64,000 nt of DNA from Parabacteroides faecis. GTDB taxonomy: Bacteria > Bacteroidota > Bacteroidia > Bacteroidales > Tannerellaceae. The notes under the pieces were generated by a model. The model ran no database searches and was not told where the DNA came from. It saw only the letters and a program-made list of their open reading frames with translations. Positions 24,524 to 34,161 of the stretch are shown in pieces. Position numbers and translations under genes: made by a program. Where the stretch lies: contig NZ_BMPB01000019.1 in the NCBI RefSeq assembly GCF_014647375.1, forward strand, positions 1 through 64,000. Direction: 5' to 3'. Within the stretch, counting starts at the first letter, position 1, and every line of letters begins with the position of its first letter.

Positions 24524-26488
24524 TCACTTGCAATAATTCAATACTTCCACATTCGTGATCGTACTCTTGAAATCGCCGGCCTTCTCCAACGGGAAAACCA
24601 ATGTACGGACATAACTCATAGAATCCTTACCTCCGTTAAAGAAACGTTTCTGAATTGTCAGATCTTCCTTCAACTGTCCGTTCACATACAAACGAGTCGA
24701 TTTTTCGTCACCGCTGATAGCAATTGAAGCCATTTCATCGGGGTAAAACTGATAATTGAACGTATTCAGGTAGCCGTCACGGACAAATCCAAGCTTTCCT
24801 GAAACAGGATCGGAAAGATAAAAAACAGCATCCGGCGAACGAAACAACTCGGTCCCTTTTGCTTCGGGAACAGACTTAATATCGAAAGAAACAGTATATT
24901 GATAGCCGATCTCTTTCAAACCGGTTTTCATTCCGGGCTGCAAAGCATCCTGAGTATAAACTGTACGCGGTTTGTTCCCGATCCGCCCGGCCACATTCAC
25001 CCCCGGTGCTTCGCTTAATGCGACACGTGAAGTATTGAACGTTTCATAAGGCACCTTGCAGTCTTTGCCGGTCCACATCTTGACAGCCAGTGTCTGCATA
25101 GCCGGAAAGACACGGTAATGAATATCTTTCGTACTGATTCCGTTACCTGCATGGTCATTCCAAACGGCAAACATACCGCCTTTGATCTGTTTATGCTTTT
25201 CTGGGAAAACCTCTTTTCCGATATGTGCCGGTGTCCAGTCTTTATATAACTTCTCCGTATTCAGGTAGTCATAATAATAACCGGCAGCCGGAACGATATA
25301 CAAATAACCGTCGGGAACGCTGACCAGATCGTATCCCTGTTTGATCATTTCCTTCGGATCTGCATAGCCGTTATACCAGGCATTCATCAATACGTTTTTA
25401 GACTTAACAGGAGTATCGCCGTTGGCATGAGTCAAGGCACCCCAAACACAGGCCTGCTTGCCGAAACCTTCAACAAAACGGATATAATGATCGGTGAATT
25501 CGCGGAATTTCTCTACAACATCTTTCTTTTTATTGGAATATTCGTCTGTCCCGATATGAACTCTTTTGCCCCTGAACACAGGATTCCGTCCTTCCAGATA
25601 TTCACGGAACAAGCTGTCGACAAACTGATAAGTTTCCGGTTTAAACAAATCCAGATGATCCATTCCATATTCTTCGCTACCAATTTCCGGACGGTATTGC
25701 GTCAAAGCTAAAGAATGTGCCGGGACATCTATTTCCGGGATGATCTCGACACCCTGGCTATCCGCCAGCTCCTGTAAAGCAATAAATTCCTTTTTCGTAT
25801 AATAACCGTCACGGGCAGTCAGGCCGGGATACGTTTCACACTCCAGACGGAAAGCGGAATAGGTCTTATTCCAGTCATGTTCATAATATTGTTTGAAGGC
25901 ATTATCATTCAGGTGAATCTGGAATGTATTCATTTTATAGTACGCCATCATCTTCACGTAGTCACGCAGAAAATCCATCGGAATGAACTTTCGTCCGCAA
26001 TCCATCATAAAACCACGGATCGCATAATCCGGATAATCACGCACAGCACCTTTCGGCAATGCCTGATCACTGTTTTGTTCCGTCATCTGAAGGATCGTAC
26101 GGGTTGCCCAGTATAAGCCCTTTGCTTTAGGAGCAGATATGCTTACACGGTCTGCAATTCTTACAGCATAACCTTCCTCACCTAACTGTCTGTCGCCGGA
26201 CAATGAAAAAACAAAGTCACCGGCAGAGGCTCTCCCCTGTACAACAGTCAGTTTACGCCCGAACATAGTTTCGTAATCTTCAGCGAACTGATTAGCGACA
26301 CGGGCAACAGCCGAATCTTTTCCCAACCAAACGATACGGGAAGTGGCAGAGGGTGTAAACATTCCCTGGGCACCTCTCCATTCCTGCAATTCAGGTATCA
26401 CGAACGGTTTCTCATTATTGGCAGCAAAACTTTTTCCTAAAAAGAAAGTACATGCTGCAACCAGCATCAAATAGCGTCTTATCTTCAT
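24524..26488 (-). CDS. GH20 family hexosaminidase with C-terminal LamG-like domain
   Basis: This 654-aa secreted enzyme is expected to release terminal N-acetylhexosamine from glycans. It has a signal peptide (cleavage near SFAAN), an N-terminal GH20b domain, and a TIM barrel from about residue 150 with RGFMMDCGRKFIPMDFL. The catalytic Asp-Glu pair is D315-E316 in the sequence VHIGTDEYSNKK. Most family members have GGDE, so GTDEY marks a subgroup that may have different specificity. Residues from about 500 to the end look like a concanavalin/LamG domain (TRLYVNGQLKEDL). Lacto-N-biosidase or beta-hexosaminidase activity are both possible. Confidence 0.85.
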   Translation of the reverse strand: MKIRRYLMLVAACTFFLGKSFAANNEKPFVIPELQEWRGAQGMFTPSATSRIVWLGKDSAVARVANQFAEDYETMFGRKLTVVQGRASAGDFVFSLSGDRQLGEEGYAVRIADRVSISAPKAKGLYWATRTILQMTEQNSDQALPKGAVRDYPDYAIRGFMMDCGRKFIPMDFLRDYVKMMAYYKMNTFQIHLNDNAFKQYYEHDWNKTYSAFRLECETYPGLTARDGYYTKKEFIALQELADSQGVEIIPEIDVPAHSLALTQYRPEIGSEEYGMDHLDLFKPETYQFVDSLFREYLEGRNPVFRGKRVHIGTDEYSNKKKDVVEKFREFTDHYIRFVEGFGKQACVWGALTHANGDTPVKSKNVLMNAWYNGYADPKEMIKQGYDLVSVPDGYLYIVPAAGYYYDYLNTEKLYKDWTPAHIGKEVFPEKHKQIKGGMFAVWNDHAGNGISTKDIHYRVFPAMQTLAVKMWTGKDCKVPYETFNTSRVALSEAPGVNVAGRIGNKPRTVYTQDALQPGMKTGLKEIGYQYTVSFDIKSVPEAKGTELFRSPDAVFYLSDPVSGKLGFVRDGYLNTFNYQFYPDEMASIAISGDEKSTRLYVNGQLKEDLTIQKRFFNGGKDSMSYVRTLVFPLEKAGDFKSTITNVEVLNYCK

Positions 26489-26601
26489 CGTATTTTAAAT
26501 TTAAGCGCACAATATTACAGCTTTTTAATCACCCGGACAAGCCCAGAATAAAGGAATAGTTAAAAGATGACTAATAAAAAGGCGGTTTCTGATTGATTTA
26601 T

Positions 26602-26609
26602 TACTTTTG
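26602..26609 (+). promoter_or_regulatory. -7 box for the tcdA operon
   Basis: TACTTTTG matches TAnnTTTG fully, 17 bases before the ATG at 26627. A GTG at 26609 is in the same frame but overlaps this box, which argues for the ATG as the real start. Confidence 0.6.
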
Positions 26610-26626
26610 TGCTCAAAAACATATTA

Positions 26627-27340
26627 ATGAGTTACAATTGGAACACACGGACGGAACTTTTGCTGGGTGCCGAACGGATGGAGTACTTATCGCATTGTCA
26701 TGTGCTGGTTGTAGGATTAGGAGGCGTCGGAGCTTATGCCGCCGAACAGATCTGCCGGGCCGGTATCGGACGCATGACCATTGTCGATGCCGATACGGTG
26801 AATGAGAGTAATATCAACAGACAATTGCCCGCTTTACATTCCACACAAGGGATGCAGAAAGCAGAAGTTGTCGGCCAACGTTTACTCGATATCAACCCCC
26901 GGTTAAAACTGACGGTACTCAATGAATTCCTGCGTGACGAGCGGACAGAAGAAGTTCTTTCTGCCACAAAGTACGATTTCATCGTGGATGCCATCGATTC
27001 ACTCAGTCCGAAAGTGTACTTATTATATTATGCTCACAGGCATGAGATCCCAATTGTCTCCTCAATGGGAGCCGGTGCCAAACTCGATCCGTCGCAGGTA
27101 AAAATAGCCGATATTTCAAAGACCTGCAACTGTGCATTGGCTAAAGCCGTACGCAAACGTCTTCGGGGAATGGGACTGAACAAAGGAATCCCGGTTGTTT
27201 TTTCGACCGAGATAGCCAACCCGGAAGCAGTGGTAGAAGTGGAAAATGAACAATGTAAGCGGACAACTACCGGAACGGTTTCGTATATGCCGGCTATTTT
27301 CGGCTGTTATCTGGCTTCCTATGTAATAAGAAATATATAA
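26627..27340 (+). CDS. tcdA: tRNA threonylcarbamoyladenosine dehydratase
   Basis: This 237-aa E1-like enzyme uses ATP to cyclise the t6A base at position 37 of tRNAs. The Rossmann nucleotide motif [21 protein letters not shown], the [13 protein letters not shown] block, [10 protein letters not shown] and the [13 protein letters not shown] region fit the TcdA/CsdL branch of the ThiF/MoeB family. The start at 26627 ([14 protein letters not shown]) fits the family N-terminus. It heads an operon with an ABC ATPase (4-bp gap) and an SNF transporter. Confidence 0.92.
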   Translation: MSYNWNTRTELLLGAERMEYLSHCHVLVVGLGGVGAYAAEQICRAGIGRMTIVDADTVNESNINRQLPALHSTQGMQKAEVVGQRLLDINPRLKLTVLNEFLRDERTEEVLSATKYDFIVDAIDSLSPKVYLLYYAHRHEIPIVSSMGAGAKLDPSQVKIADISKTCNCALAKAVRKRLRGMGLNKGIPVVFSTEIANPEAVVEVENEQCKRTTTGTVSYMPAIFGCYLASYVIRNI

Positions 27341-27344
27341 TCAA

Positions 27345-27998
27345 ATGATACAGACGCAGGGCATTACCAAAAGTTTCGGGAATTTACAAGTGCTGAAAGG
27401 CATCGATCTCACGATTAATAAAAGCGAGATAGTAGCTATTGTCGGTCCAAGCGGCGCGGGAAAAACAACGCTGCTTCAGATCATCGGTACATTGGATACA
27501 CCGGATAATGGACAATTGTTCATTAACGGGACCGAAACCGGCAAGTTATCCGAAAAAGAACTGGCATCCTTCCGTAACAAGAATATCGGCTTTGTTTTTC
27601 AATTCCATCAGCTATTACCTGAGTTTACCGCACTGGAAAATGTCATGATCCCAGCCCTGATTGCGCAGGAAAAGGCAGCCAATGCCGAGAAAAAGGCCAA
27701 AGAGATTCTTGATTTCATGAAACTATCAGACCGTATGACCCACAAACCGGCAGAATTATCCGGAGGAGAAAAGCAACGGGTCGCCGTAGCACGGGCACTG
27801 ATCAACAATCCGTCTGTGATCCTGGCAGACGAACCATCCGGGAGCCTGGATACCAAAAATAAAGAAGAATTACACAGCCTTTTCTTTGAGTTGCGTGACC
27901 AGATGCACCAGACATTCGTTATCGTAACCCATGATGAACAACTGGCTGCAAATACCGACCGCGTAATACATATCAAAGACGGGGTTGTTTTACAATAA
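27345..27998 (+). CDS. ABC transporter ATP-binding protein, LolD-like
   Basis: This 217-aa ATPase has Walker [11 protein letters not shown]-loop [11 protein letters not shown], signature LSGGEKQR, Walker [13 protein letters not shown] and H-loop VTHDE. The sequence class is LolD/MacB, which powers lipoprotein release or mechanotransmission. No permease gene is adjacent, so its membrane partner must be encoded elsewhere, as is common in Bacteroidetes. It is 4 bp after tcdA and 22 bp before the SNF transporter. Confidence 0.88.
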   Translation: MIQTQGITKSFGNLQVLKGIDLTINKSEIVAIVGPSGAGKTTLLQIIGTLDTPDNGQLFINGTETGKLSEKELASFRNKNIGFVFQFHQLLPEFTALENVMIPALIAQEKAANAEKKAKEILDFMKLSDRMTHKPAELSGGEKQRVAVARALINNPSVILADEPSGSLDTKNKEELHSLFFELRDQMHQTFVIVTHDEQLAANTDRVIHIKDGVVLQ

Positions 27999-28020
27999 AC
28001 AGAAAGAGTATAAATTATTT

Positions 28021-29391
28021 ATGGCAAATAAAGAGAGAGTAACTTTCGGCAGTAAAATCGGAGTAATATTAGCAACCGTCGGGTGCGCTGTAGGCTTGGG
28101 CAGCATCTGGCGTTTTCCCTATATGGTAGGATCGAATGGCGGTGGCGCCTTCCTGCTTGTTTTTATGATATGTACTGTTTTACTCGGACTTCCTATCATG
28201 ATCACCGAATTTTTTATCGGCCGTCATTCGCGTAGAAATGCAGCAGGGGCTTTCAAAGAATTGGCTCCCGGAACACAATGGTCGCTGATCGGTTACAACG
28301 GGGTTTTAGCTGCTTTCCTGATATTGGGCTTCTATGCGGTTGTTTCCGGCTGGACATTGGAATATATATGGCAGGCGATGACCGGCTCGTTGTCCGGGAA
28401 AACAACGGCAGAATTCACTACAGACTTTGAAACATTTTCATCCAGTGCACTCCGTCCTATCGGATGGACCATCGTTTTTATCGCGTTGACCCATTTCATT
28501 ATTGTCTCCGGCGTAGAGAAAGGGATTGAAAGGGCTTCCAAAATAATGATGCCCGCTTTATTTCTTATATTACTCATACTCTGTATCCGTTCGGTTACTC
28601 TGCCGGGTGTGGACGAAGGGTTGGCATTCCTGTTCAAACCCGATTTTGAAAAGATTACCTCTTCCGTCGTTTTAAGTGCGATGGGACAGACTTTCTTTTC
28701 ACTAAGTATAGGTATGGGCTGCCTGATCACTTATTCTTCTTATTTCGGGAAAGATACCAACCTGCAGCTGACGGCCATACAGGTAACTGTTCTGAATACA
28801 TTCGTAGCATTACTGGCCGGTATCATGGTTTTTCCGGCTGTATTCAGCTTCGGCATTGAACCGACAGCAGGTCCGGAGTTAGTATTTATTACTCTTCCTA
28901 ATATTTTCGAGCAACTCCCGTTTGGAAATATCTGGTCATTCATCTTTTTCATTCTGCTGGCTCTGGCTGCATTGACCTCAACCATCTCTTTGCATGAAGT
29001 CGCTACAGCTTACGTCCACGAAGAATATCACATGACAAGAAAAAAAGCGGCCTGGATCGTATCTATAGGTGTCGCTATCATCGGTGCTCTTAGCTCATTA
29101 TCTTTCGGTCTGCTTAAAGAATACACGATCGGCGGCCTGATCCTTTTCGACGCGTTAGATTATCTGACAGCCAAAATAATGATGCCTATCGGAGGTATGA
29201 TGATCTGCATTTTTGTAGGACTCCGGATCGAGAAGAAAGTACTGAAAGAAGAATTGACAAACAAGGGAACAATTACTTTCTATTTCTTCAATACATACGC
29301 TTTCTTTATCAAATACATCGCCCCGGCAGCTATCGGACTTATTTTCCTGAACGAATTAGGCCTGATCAAGAAGATTACCGCTCTGTTTTGA
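28021..29391 (+). CDS. Sodium-dependent neurotransmitter:sodium symporter family transporter
   Basis: This 456-aa inner-membrane protein has about 11-12 membrane segments. The N-terminal motif GVILATVGCAVGLGSIWRFPYMVGSNGGGAF is the sodium and substrate site of the SNF/NSS (LeuT) family. The substrate is probably an amino acid or related amine, but it cannot be named. An upstream in-frame ATG at 27985 would overlap the ATPase gene; the start at 28021 (MANKERVTFGSKIG) matches the family. A strong inverted repeat follows 12 bp after the stop. Confidence 0.92.
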   Translation: MANKERVTFGSKIGVILATVGCAVGLGSIWRFPYMVGSNGGGAFLLVFMICTVLLGLPIMITEFFIGRHSRRNAAGAFKELAPGTQWSLIGYNGVLAAFLILGFYAVVSGWTLEYIWQAMTGSLSGKTTAEFTTDFETFSSSALRPIGWTIVFIALTHFIIVSGVEKGIERASKIMMPALFLILLILCIRSVTLPGVDEGLAFLFKPDFEKITSSVVLSAMGQTFFSLSIGMGCLITYSSYFGKDTNLQLTAIQVTVLNTFVALLAGIMVFPAVFSFGIEPTAGPELVFITLPNIFEQLPFGNIWSFIFFILLALAALTSTISLHEVATAYVHEEYHMTRKKAAWIVSIGVAIIGALSSLSFGLLKEYTIGGLILFDALDYLTAKIMMPIGGMMICIFVGLRIEKKVLKEELTNKGTITFYFFNTYAFFIKYIAPAAIGLIFLNELGLIKKITALF

Positions 29392-29402
29392 AAAATAAAC
29401 GC

Positions 29403-29436
29403 TATAAGTTACTTGTTTATTGGCAAGTAACTTATA
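29403..29436. repeat. Perfect 13-bp inverted repeat overlapping a promoter
   Basis: TATAAGTTACTTG (29403-29415) and CAAGTAACTTATA (29424-29436) are perfect complements around an 8-base centre. The left arm contains the -33 TTG and the right arm touches the -7 box of the next gene. It may serve as the SNF gene's terminator, as an operator for the antitoxin-like protein, or as both. Confidence 0.65.
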
Positions 29437-29442
29437 TCTTTG
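29435..29442 (+). promoter_or_regulatory. Promoter of the antitoxin-like gene
   Basis: TATCTTTG is a perfect -7 box, with TTG at 29413-29415 spaced 19 bp upstream, the best complete Bacteroidetes promoter noted in this window. It lies 33 bases before the ATG at 29476. Confidence 0.7.
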
Positions 29443-29475
29443 TAACAGAGTATTCATCATTTAATAAATAACAAT

Positions 29476-29664
29476 ATGGAAATCAAAACCGTCCCCCTTG
29501 AAATTAAAACCCTTTCAAAGGAAAGAAAACTACTTCCCGGATTAAATATGACCCAAGAAGAACTAATTGCTCGTGTCCGCAAAGCCGAAGAAGGGCCTTT
29601 TTATACATTGGATGAAATCAAACAAAAAATGCGGGAATGGAAGGCACAGAAATACGGCCTATAG
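29476..29664 (+). CDS. Small antitoxin-like protein
   Basis: This 62-aa protein (start MEIKTVPLEIKTL) has a charged helical C-terminal half (TLDEIKQKMREWKAQKYGL) of the kind seen in type II antitoxins, where the C-terminus wraps the toxin. I do not recognise a precise family. Its promoter overlaps a perfect inverted repeat, which fits autoregulation. A short frame overlaps its 3' end in the usual antitoxin-toxin arrangement but looks truncated. Confidence 0.55.
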   Translation: MEIKTVPLEIKTLSKERKLLPGLNMTQEELIARVRKAEEGPFYTLDEIKQKMREWKAQKYGL

Positions 29665-29750
29665 ATATTTCCGATGAGTTCTATATTTCTCTTAAAAATA
29701 CATCTCACACATCAGAAACAGACGAAATATCAAACCATAATATCTTATAA
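29637..29750 (+). pseudogene. Possible truncated RelE/ParE-type toxin remnant
   Basis: An ATG at 29637 overlaps the antitoxin-like gene by 28 bp in another frame and encodes 37 residues containing DISDEFYISLKNT. This resembles the first helix of RelE/ParE toxins (roughly ISxEFxxxLxxI). The frame then stops at 29750, where about 90 residues would be expected. It may be the remains of a toxin deleted after this point, with ComEA starting 3 bp later. The assignment rests on a short match and gene order. Confidence 0.3.
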
Positions 29751-29753
29751 ACT

Positions 29754-30479
29754 ATGAACTGGCGAGATTTACTTTATTTTTCCAAAGGGGAACGTAGGGC
29801 CCTGACTCTCCTACTCTGTCTGATCTCTATATCCTGGATCATCTTATTTGTGACAGACAATAAACCGGACTATTTTGCCGATGAAAATAAAAAGGTTACA
29901 GAACCGGTTAAAACAACTTTAAATACAATTACAAAAGGCGCTGATACGGGAAAACGGCAAATACCCTCATCCGGTAGTAAAAACAATTCCTCGCGGAAGA
30001 AAAAAGAATTTCATCCGAAAGAAACTAAAAATACACTCGGAAGGAAACCTTTTCCTAAAACTGAAAAATATCCTGCCGGAACCATAGTCGAGCTAAATAC
30101 AGCCGATACTACAATTCTAAAAAAAGTGCCCGGAATCGGAAGTACATTCGCCCGTCGGATTGTTAAATACAGAGAGTTGTTAGGTGGCTTCTACTCTGTC
30201 TCCCAGCTTCACGAAGTATATGGTATCGACGAAGAACGATACAATACGATGAAATCGTGGTTTTCGGCAGATCTGTCTTTAATCTGTCGATTAATTGTCA
30301 ATAAAGTATCCATGAATGATTTGCAAAAACATCCTTACATCAACTACCGGCAGGCCCGCATCATCGGACAATTACGAAAGCAAAAAGGTAAACTGACCGG
30401 TTGGGAGAACTTTCAGCTCCTCGAAGAGTTCACCGATGCCGACCGGGAAAGGCTGACACCATACCTGTCGTTTGAATAA
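29754..30479 (+). CDS. ComEA-like helix-hairpin-helix protein
   Basis: This 241-aa protein has one membrane segment near the N-terminus (about 17-34), a lysine-rich linker, and two helix-hairpin-helix regions: VELNTADTTILKKVPGIGSTFARRIVKYRE (about 111-140) and a second about residues 183-240 (MNDLQKHPYINYRQARIIGQLR). It probably binds DNA at the cell envelope in the manner of ComEA, though in Bacteroidetes such genes are often not tied to competence. The linker length is unusual compared with single-domain ComEA. Confidence 0.85.
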   Translation: MNWRDLLYFSKGERRALTLLLCLISISWIILFVTDNKPDYFADENKKVTEPVKTTLNTITKGADTGKRQIPSSGSKNNSSRKKKEFHPKETKNTLGRKPFPKTEKYPAGTIVELNTADTTILKKVPGIGSTFARRIVKYRELLGGFYSVSQLHEVYGIDEERYNTMKSWFSADLSLICRLIVNKVSMNDLQKHPYINYRQARIIGQLRKQKGKLTGWENFQLLEEFTDADRERLTPYLSFE

Positions 30480-30494
30480 ACAAAGAAGTTTATA

Positions 30495-30502
30495 TACATT
30501 TG
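30495..30502 (+). promoter_or_regulatory. -7 box for the AAA ATPase gene
   Basis: TACATTTG is a full TAnnTTTG match 15 bases before the ATG at 30517. This shows that the in-frame ATG at 30472, which lies upstream of it, is not the start. Confidence 0.6.
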
Positions 30503-30516
30503 TAAAAAAGAAAACT

Positions 30517-31284
30517 ATGATTTACCTCAAACAAGTAAAACTGACCAATCCGGCAGAAGTAGAAGGACCGGTAGAAGATTTGAAATACCCCTTCCGTGCG
30601 GCAGCCGTACGCTATATCGAATCGATTGTTTTCCGGCAACCGGTTACTTTTCTGGTCGGTGAAAACGGTGCAGGCAAATCGACCCTGCTGGAAGGCATCA
30701 TGTTCAAATATGAAGAACGGGATGAAAGCAAACAAGGCATGTTGTACGACGGGAAAGAAGCTTGGAAATCCTATTCAAACGTTTTGCCGCAATGCATCCG
30801 GCTGATTGAAGAACGGAAACCTTTCGACCATTTCTTCTTCCGTGCCGAGTCTTTTTTTGATCATGCCGCAGAAATCGATGCCAAATCGATGAAAGACATA
30901 TTAGATTATGGGCGTGATTATTCTTTAGGAGCCTACGGAGGACGGCGCTTACTGGAACAATCGCACGGGGAAAGCTTTCTCAGTACATTCCTGAACTATG
31001 CAGGAAGAAACACCCTCTTTATCCTCGATGAACCGGAGGCAGCCCTTTCGCCTCAACGACAGCTGGCCTTATTGGTCAGGATCCATGAACTGGTGGCACA
31101 AGGTTGCCAATTGATCATCTCCACCCATTCGCCGATCATCATGGCTTATCCGGATGCAGATATTTATTCCATAGAAGAGGATGGAGCACATATCACTCCG
31201 TATGAGGAAACACAACATTATCAGTTAACGAAGTATTTTCTGACCCATACGGAGCAAATGCTCAGGGAACTCGGATTACGGTAA
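30517..31284 (+). CDS. AAA family ATPase (ABC/SMC-type small ATPase)
   Basis: This 255-aa soluble ATPase has Walker A VGENGAGKSTL, a signature-like QSHGESF, Walker B TLFILDEPEAALSPQRQ and an H-loop ISTHSPI. No coiled coil or transmembrane part is present, so it is a compact RecF/ABC-type protein of the kind often annotated as predicted ATPase. Its biological role is unknown. The end lies 2 bp from the convergent flavin reductase gene. Confidence 0.85.
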   Translation: MIYLKQVKLTNPAEVEGPVEDLKYPFRAAAVRYIESIVFRQPVTFLVGENGAGKSTLLEGIMFKYEERDESKQGMLYDGKEAWKSYSNVLPQCIRLIEERKPFDHFFFRAESFFDHAAEIDAKSMKDILDYGRDYSLGAYGGRRLLEQSHGESFLSTFLNYAGRNTLFILDEPEAALSPQRQLALLVRIHELVAQGCQLIISTHSPIIMAYPDADIYSIEEDGAHITPYEETQHYQLTKYFLTHTEQMLRELGLR

Positions 31285-31286
31285 AA

Positions 31287-31793
31287 TCACTTTTCCCAGG
31301 CATTCAATATTTCTGCCACATATACATTATGCAAATTGCCAGCCATCGCGCTGTACCATTTTTCATACAAAGCCGGATCGACAAAGCTATTCTTATCCAT
31401 CTTTGTTACATAAAGCGTTTTGCATTCCAACGTCAGGCGGGATTCTTCAAAACAAGGATTTCCCAATTCTGTAAAATAAGGAGTCAAACCTGTCGCAGCG
31501 ACCTTGTTTATATCGCGTCCGGATTTTGAACCACATATTTTATGCGCAGCTTTATGCTCTTCACCCAGAAAAGAGAGTGTAAAACATCCCTTTTCATCGA
31601 CAAATTCACGGGTATAACGCTCCGGACGAATGAATACGAATACAACCGGTTTATTCCAAAGGAAACCTACGCCGCCCCAACTGGCCGTCATCATGTTAAA
31701 CTTGTCTTTGTCACCGGCACTCACCAGCATCCACTCTTTACCGATAATCTCAATAAAATTATCCTTTATCAAAGCGGGTTCAATTGCTTTCAT
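31287..31793 (-). CDS. Flavin reductase family protein
   Basis: This 168-aa protein has the FMN-binding split-barrel pattern (MMTASWGGVGFLWNKPVVFVFIRPERYTREFV; then GCFTLSFLGEEHKAAHKICGSKSGRD). It likely reduces or binds FMN in the cytoplasm. No monooxygenase partner is adjacent, so its electron acceptor is not known. Confidence 0.88.
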   Translation of the reverse strand: MKAIEPALIKDNFIEIIGKEWMLVSAGDKDKFNMMTASWGGVGFLWNKPVVFVFIRPERYTREFVDEKGCFTLSFLGEEHKAAHKICGSKSGRDINKVAATGLTPYFTELGNPCFEESRLTLECKTLYVTKMDKNSFVDPALYEKWYSAMAGNLHNVYVAEILNAWEK

Positions 31794-31816
31794 ACTTTCT
31801 TATCTTTAATTTTTTT

Positions 31817-31824
31817 CAAAGATA
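31817..31824 (-). promoter_or_regulatory. -7 box for the flavin reductase gene
   Basis: The minus strand reads TATCTTTG, a full TAnnTTTG match 24 bases before the start at 31793. It lies between this gene and the outer-membrane gene upstream. Confidence 0.55.
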
Positions 31825-31833
31825 CAAAGAATA

Positions 31834-34161
31834 TCATTTACCCGTACTCATCACACCGGAGTCGTTATCGGCATTGTTCAAACGTTTCTGACCAGCTTTA
31901 TAGGTACGACCGAATGAGAAATTATAGGTTAAAGAGACAACGAACAAACGTGAGCTTTCCTTGATATACATCGCTTTCTTATAAGATGCATACTGGTTCC
32001 AGTTTTCCGTCTTTACTTTATAGTTATCAGAGAACGGGTTAATTGCCCCTACTCCCAACGACAGATTCTTATGATTGTAGCGCGCCATAAACATCTGAAT
32101 ATTTTCGCCGCCCTCCAATGTCTCACCCCAGAACCAGTTCCAGTTCGTATTCATCTGATACATCAGCATGAACTTCTTCCAGGTCAGAGAGGCTTGTGCT
32201 TCACAATACCAGTTCGTATACCGATGAGAATAAGTATTCCCGTTACTGATATAATGATTCACACCGCCGGTAAATGAAAACTGCAGGATATCCTTGATCG
32301 GTCCGATACGGAACATAGCCGAACCTGTCAAACGCTGCCAGTTCTTTTGATTATCCCAGGTTTGAATGATCTTGTTCCCTTCCTGGTATTTTTCATCCAT
32401 AATAGGATTAGGAAGATATTCATAGGCACCGTCTAAATTAGTATAAAAGATTCCTTTCTGATACTCATAAGTAAGAGCTAAGCGATAACGCATATAAGCT
32501 TCCAGTTGCGGGTTACCGCGTTGCAATTGCAAAGAATCGATCACCTGCTCAATAGCACTCAGATTTCCTAAAGAAGGAGAAGAATTACCGACATAACCTC
32601 TCAAACGGATAAAAGATTGTCCGGGCAAAGCATATTGCAATGTAAATCGCGGATTGAAGGTATAATATTGATAAGAATCATCTGTTCCATCCTGTTTGTA
32701 ATAGGAACGTGACACACCAACCCCCAGAGTATAATCCAGTTTCCGGGCCTTTCCTTTGAACTCGCCATAAAGAAAACTTTCCGACTGATTCATACGGGTA
32801 TTATAATCATGTCCGTTACGATACTCATTATTAGAAAATGACTGCGTATGACGAATTCCGGTACTCAAACGGTTCCCATTCCCCAACTTTTTCTCATAAA
32901 TACCTTCACCGATCACTGAATATTTATTACCTGAAACCCGGTTATTAATATCCGTCAGCAAATCTTCACCACGGCTTTCCTGATAAAAGCGATGAGAGGA
33001 GGTACGATTATAAGTTCCGACCACATTAAAGACCAATGTCTGATCGTTTTTCAGATTACGCTGATAATATAAATCTAACGCAGGAACCTGATTATCTGAA
33101 CTATTCAGATCGACCATATCCACATAGTCTGATAGATTTTCCTGATTGGATAAAATACCACGGTAATCCCAATGCGGTTGATGATTACTCCAGTAGCGGA
33201 AGGTGGCATTGAACAAATACTTCTCCTGATCCTGTACACTATAATTCAGATTCAGATTATGCATGAACATACGCCCATGAGCCGGTTCACCTTCTTCTTT
33301 CCGGTGTAAAACCGTTCCGTCGCCCAAATGGAATATCTCCTCATTATCTCTGGAAAGACCGTAAAAGTCACGCGGACCGATCCGGTAAGAAGCACCGAAT
33401 TCCGATTTCTTATGATTGATCTTTCCTGAAACCCGATGTTCTCCCCATAATGCATTCACACCCTGGCTCATATCCACACTAAAACTTCCCCCTGTCTCCG
33501 GACGGCGAACGATATAATCGAGCACAACTTCCGCATTGCCATAACGCAATCCGGGATTGTCGTGATATTCAAGACGGATAATATCGGAAGGGAGCAATGC
33601 CTTGACTTCATCGAGCTCCACTTTTACACCATTAATACGAAGTTGAACTTCCCCATTTCCCGGTATCTTGATTTCATTCGACAGCGGATTCACCTGTATC
33701 TTCGGCAGCATCAATTGTTGCAACAGATCCATCCCGTTGGTAGAAGCCTTAACCTGCCGATCGGACGGGAACACCAGTTTCCGGTCGGAACGACTACTCG
33801 TATTCGAAGCACTGACCGTAACACCGTCTAACGAAACCGATGCATTCTCCATCGGTATATCGCCCAATGTCACACTTTTATTAAATCCTTTCAAAGAGAC
33901 ATACTGTGTCTCATATCCCAGACTGGAAACAGCCAGCAAATAATCGCCTGATTTCATCTTATCCAAAACAAAATTACCTTTTTCATCGGTAGTTGTTCCG
34001 GTAATAAACATTGAATCCATTGTTTGCAGTACAACATTGGCAAACTCTAATGGTTCTTTGTTCTGACTATCCCTGACCAAACCTTTTATTCCTAAATTTT
34101 GAGCAAAAGCTCCCTGTACCATGCAGCCCAGCAGCATGATCCCGAATATAATCCGTCTCAT
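31834..34161 (-). CDS. Outer-membrane beta-barrel protein, TonB-receptor-like with carboxypeptidase-type N domain
   Basis: This 775-aa protein has a signal peptide (cleavage near AFAQN), a carboxypeptidase-regulatory-like domain (about 23-105, GLVRDSQNKEPLEFANVVL), a shortened plug-like region (IKIPGNGEVQLRINGVKVELDEVKALLPSDIIRLEY) and a long barrel. The pattern is that of the Bacteroidetes outer-membrane beta-barrel family related to TonB receptors. It is not in a SusCD pair, and no substrate is suggested by its neighbours. The final residues (DSGVMSTGK) do not end in an aromatic. Confidence 0.85.
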   Translation of the reverse strand: MRRIIFGIMLLGCMVQGAFAQNLGIKGLVRDSQNKEPLEFANVVLQTMDSMFITGTTTDEKGNFVLDKMKSGDYLLAVSSLGYETQYVSLKGFNKSVTLGDIPMENASVSLDGVTVSASNTSSRSDRKLVFPSDRQVKASTNGMDLLQQLMLPKIQVNPLSNEIKIPGNGEVQLRINGVKVELDEVKALLPSDIIRLEYHDNPGLRYGNAEVVLDYIVRRPETGGSFSVDMSQGVNALWGEHRVSGKINHKKSEFGASYRIGPRDFYGLSRDNEEIFHLGDGTVLHRKEEGEPAHGRMFMHNLNLNYSVQDQEKYLFNATFRYWSNHQPHWDYRGILSNQENLSDYVDMVDLNSSDNQVPALDLYYQRNLKNDQTLVFNVVGTYNRTSSHRFYQESRGEDLLTDINNRVSGNKYSVIGEGIYEKKLGNGNRLSTGIRHTQSFSNNEYRNGHDYNTRMNQSESFLYGEFKGKARKLDYTLGVGVSRSYYKQDGTDDSYQYYTFNPRFTLQYALPGQSFIRLRGYVGNSSPSLGNLSAIEQVIDSLQLQRGNPQLEAYMRYRLALTYEYQKGIFYTNLDGAYEYLPNPIMDEKYQEGNKIIQTWDNQKNWQRLTGSAMFRIGPIKDILQFSFTGGVNHYISNGNTYSHRYTNWYCEAQASLTWKKFMLMYQMNTNWNWFWGETLEGGENIQMFMARYNHKNLSLGVGAINPFSDNYKVKTENWNQYASYKKAMYIKESSRLFVVSLTYNFSFGRTYKAGQKRLNNADNDSGVMSTGK

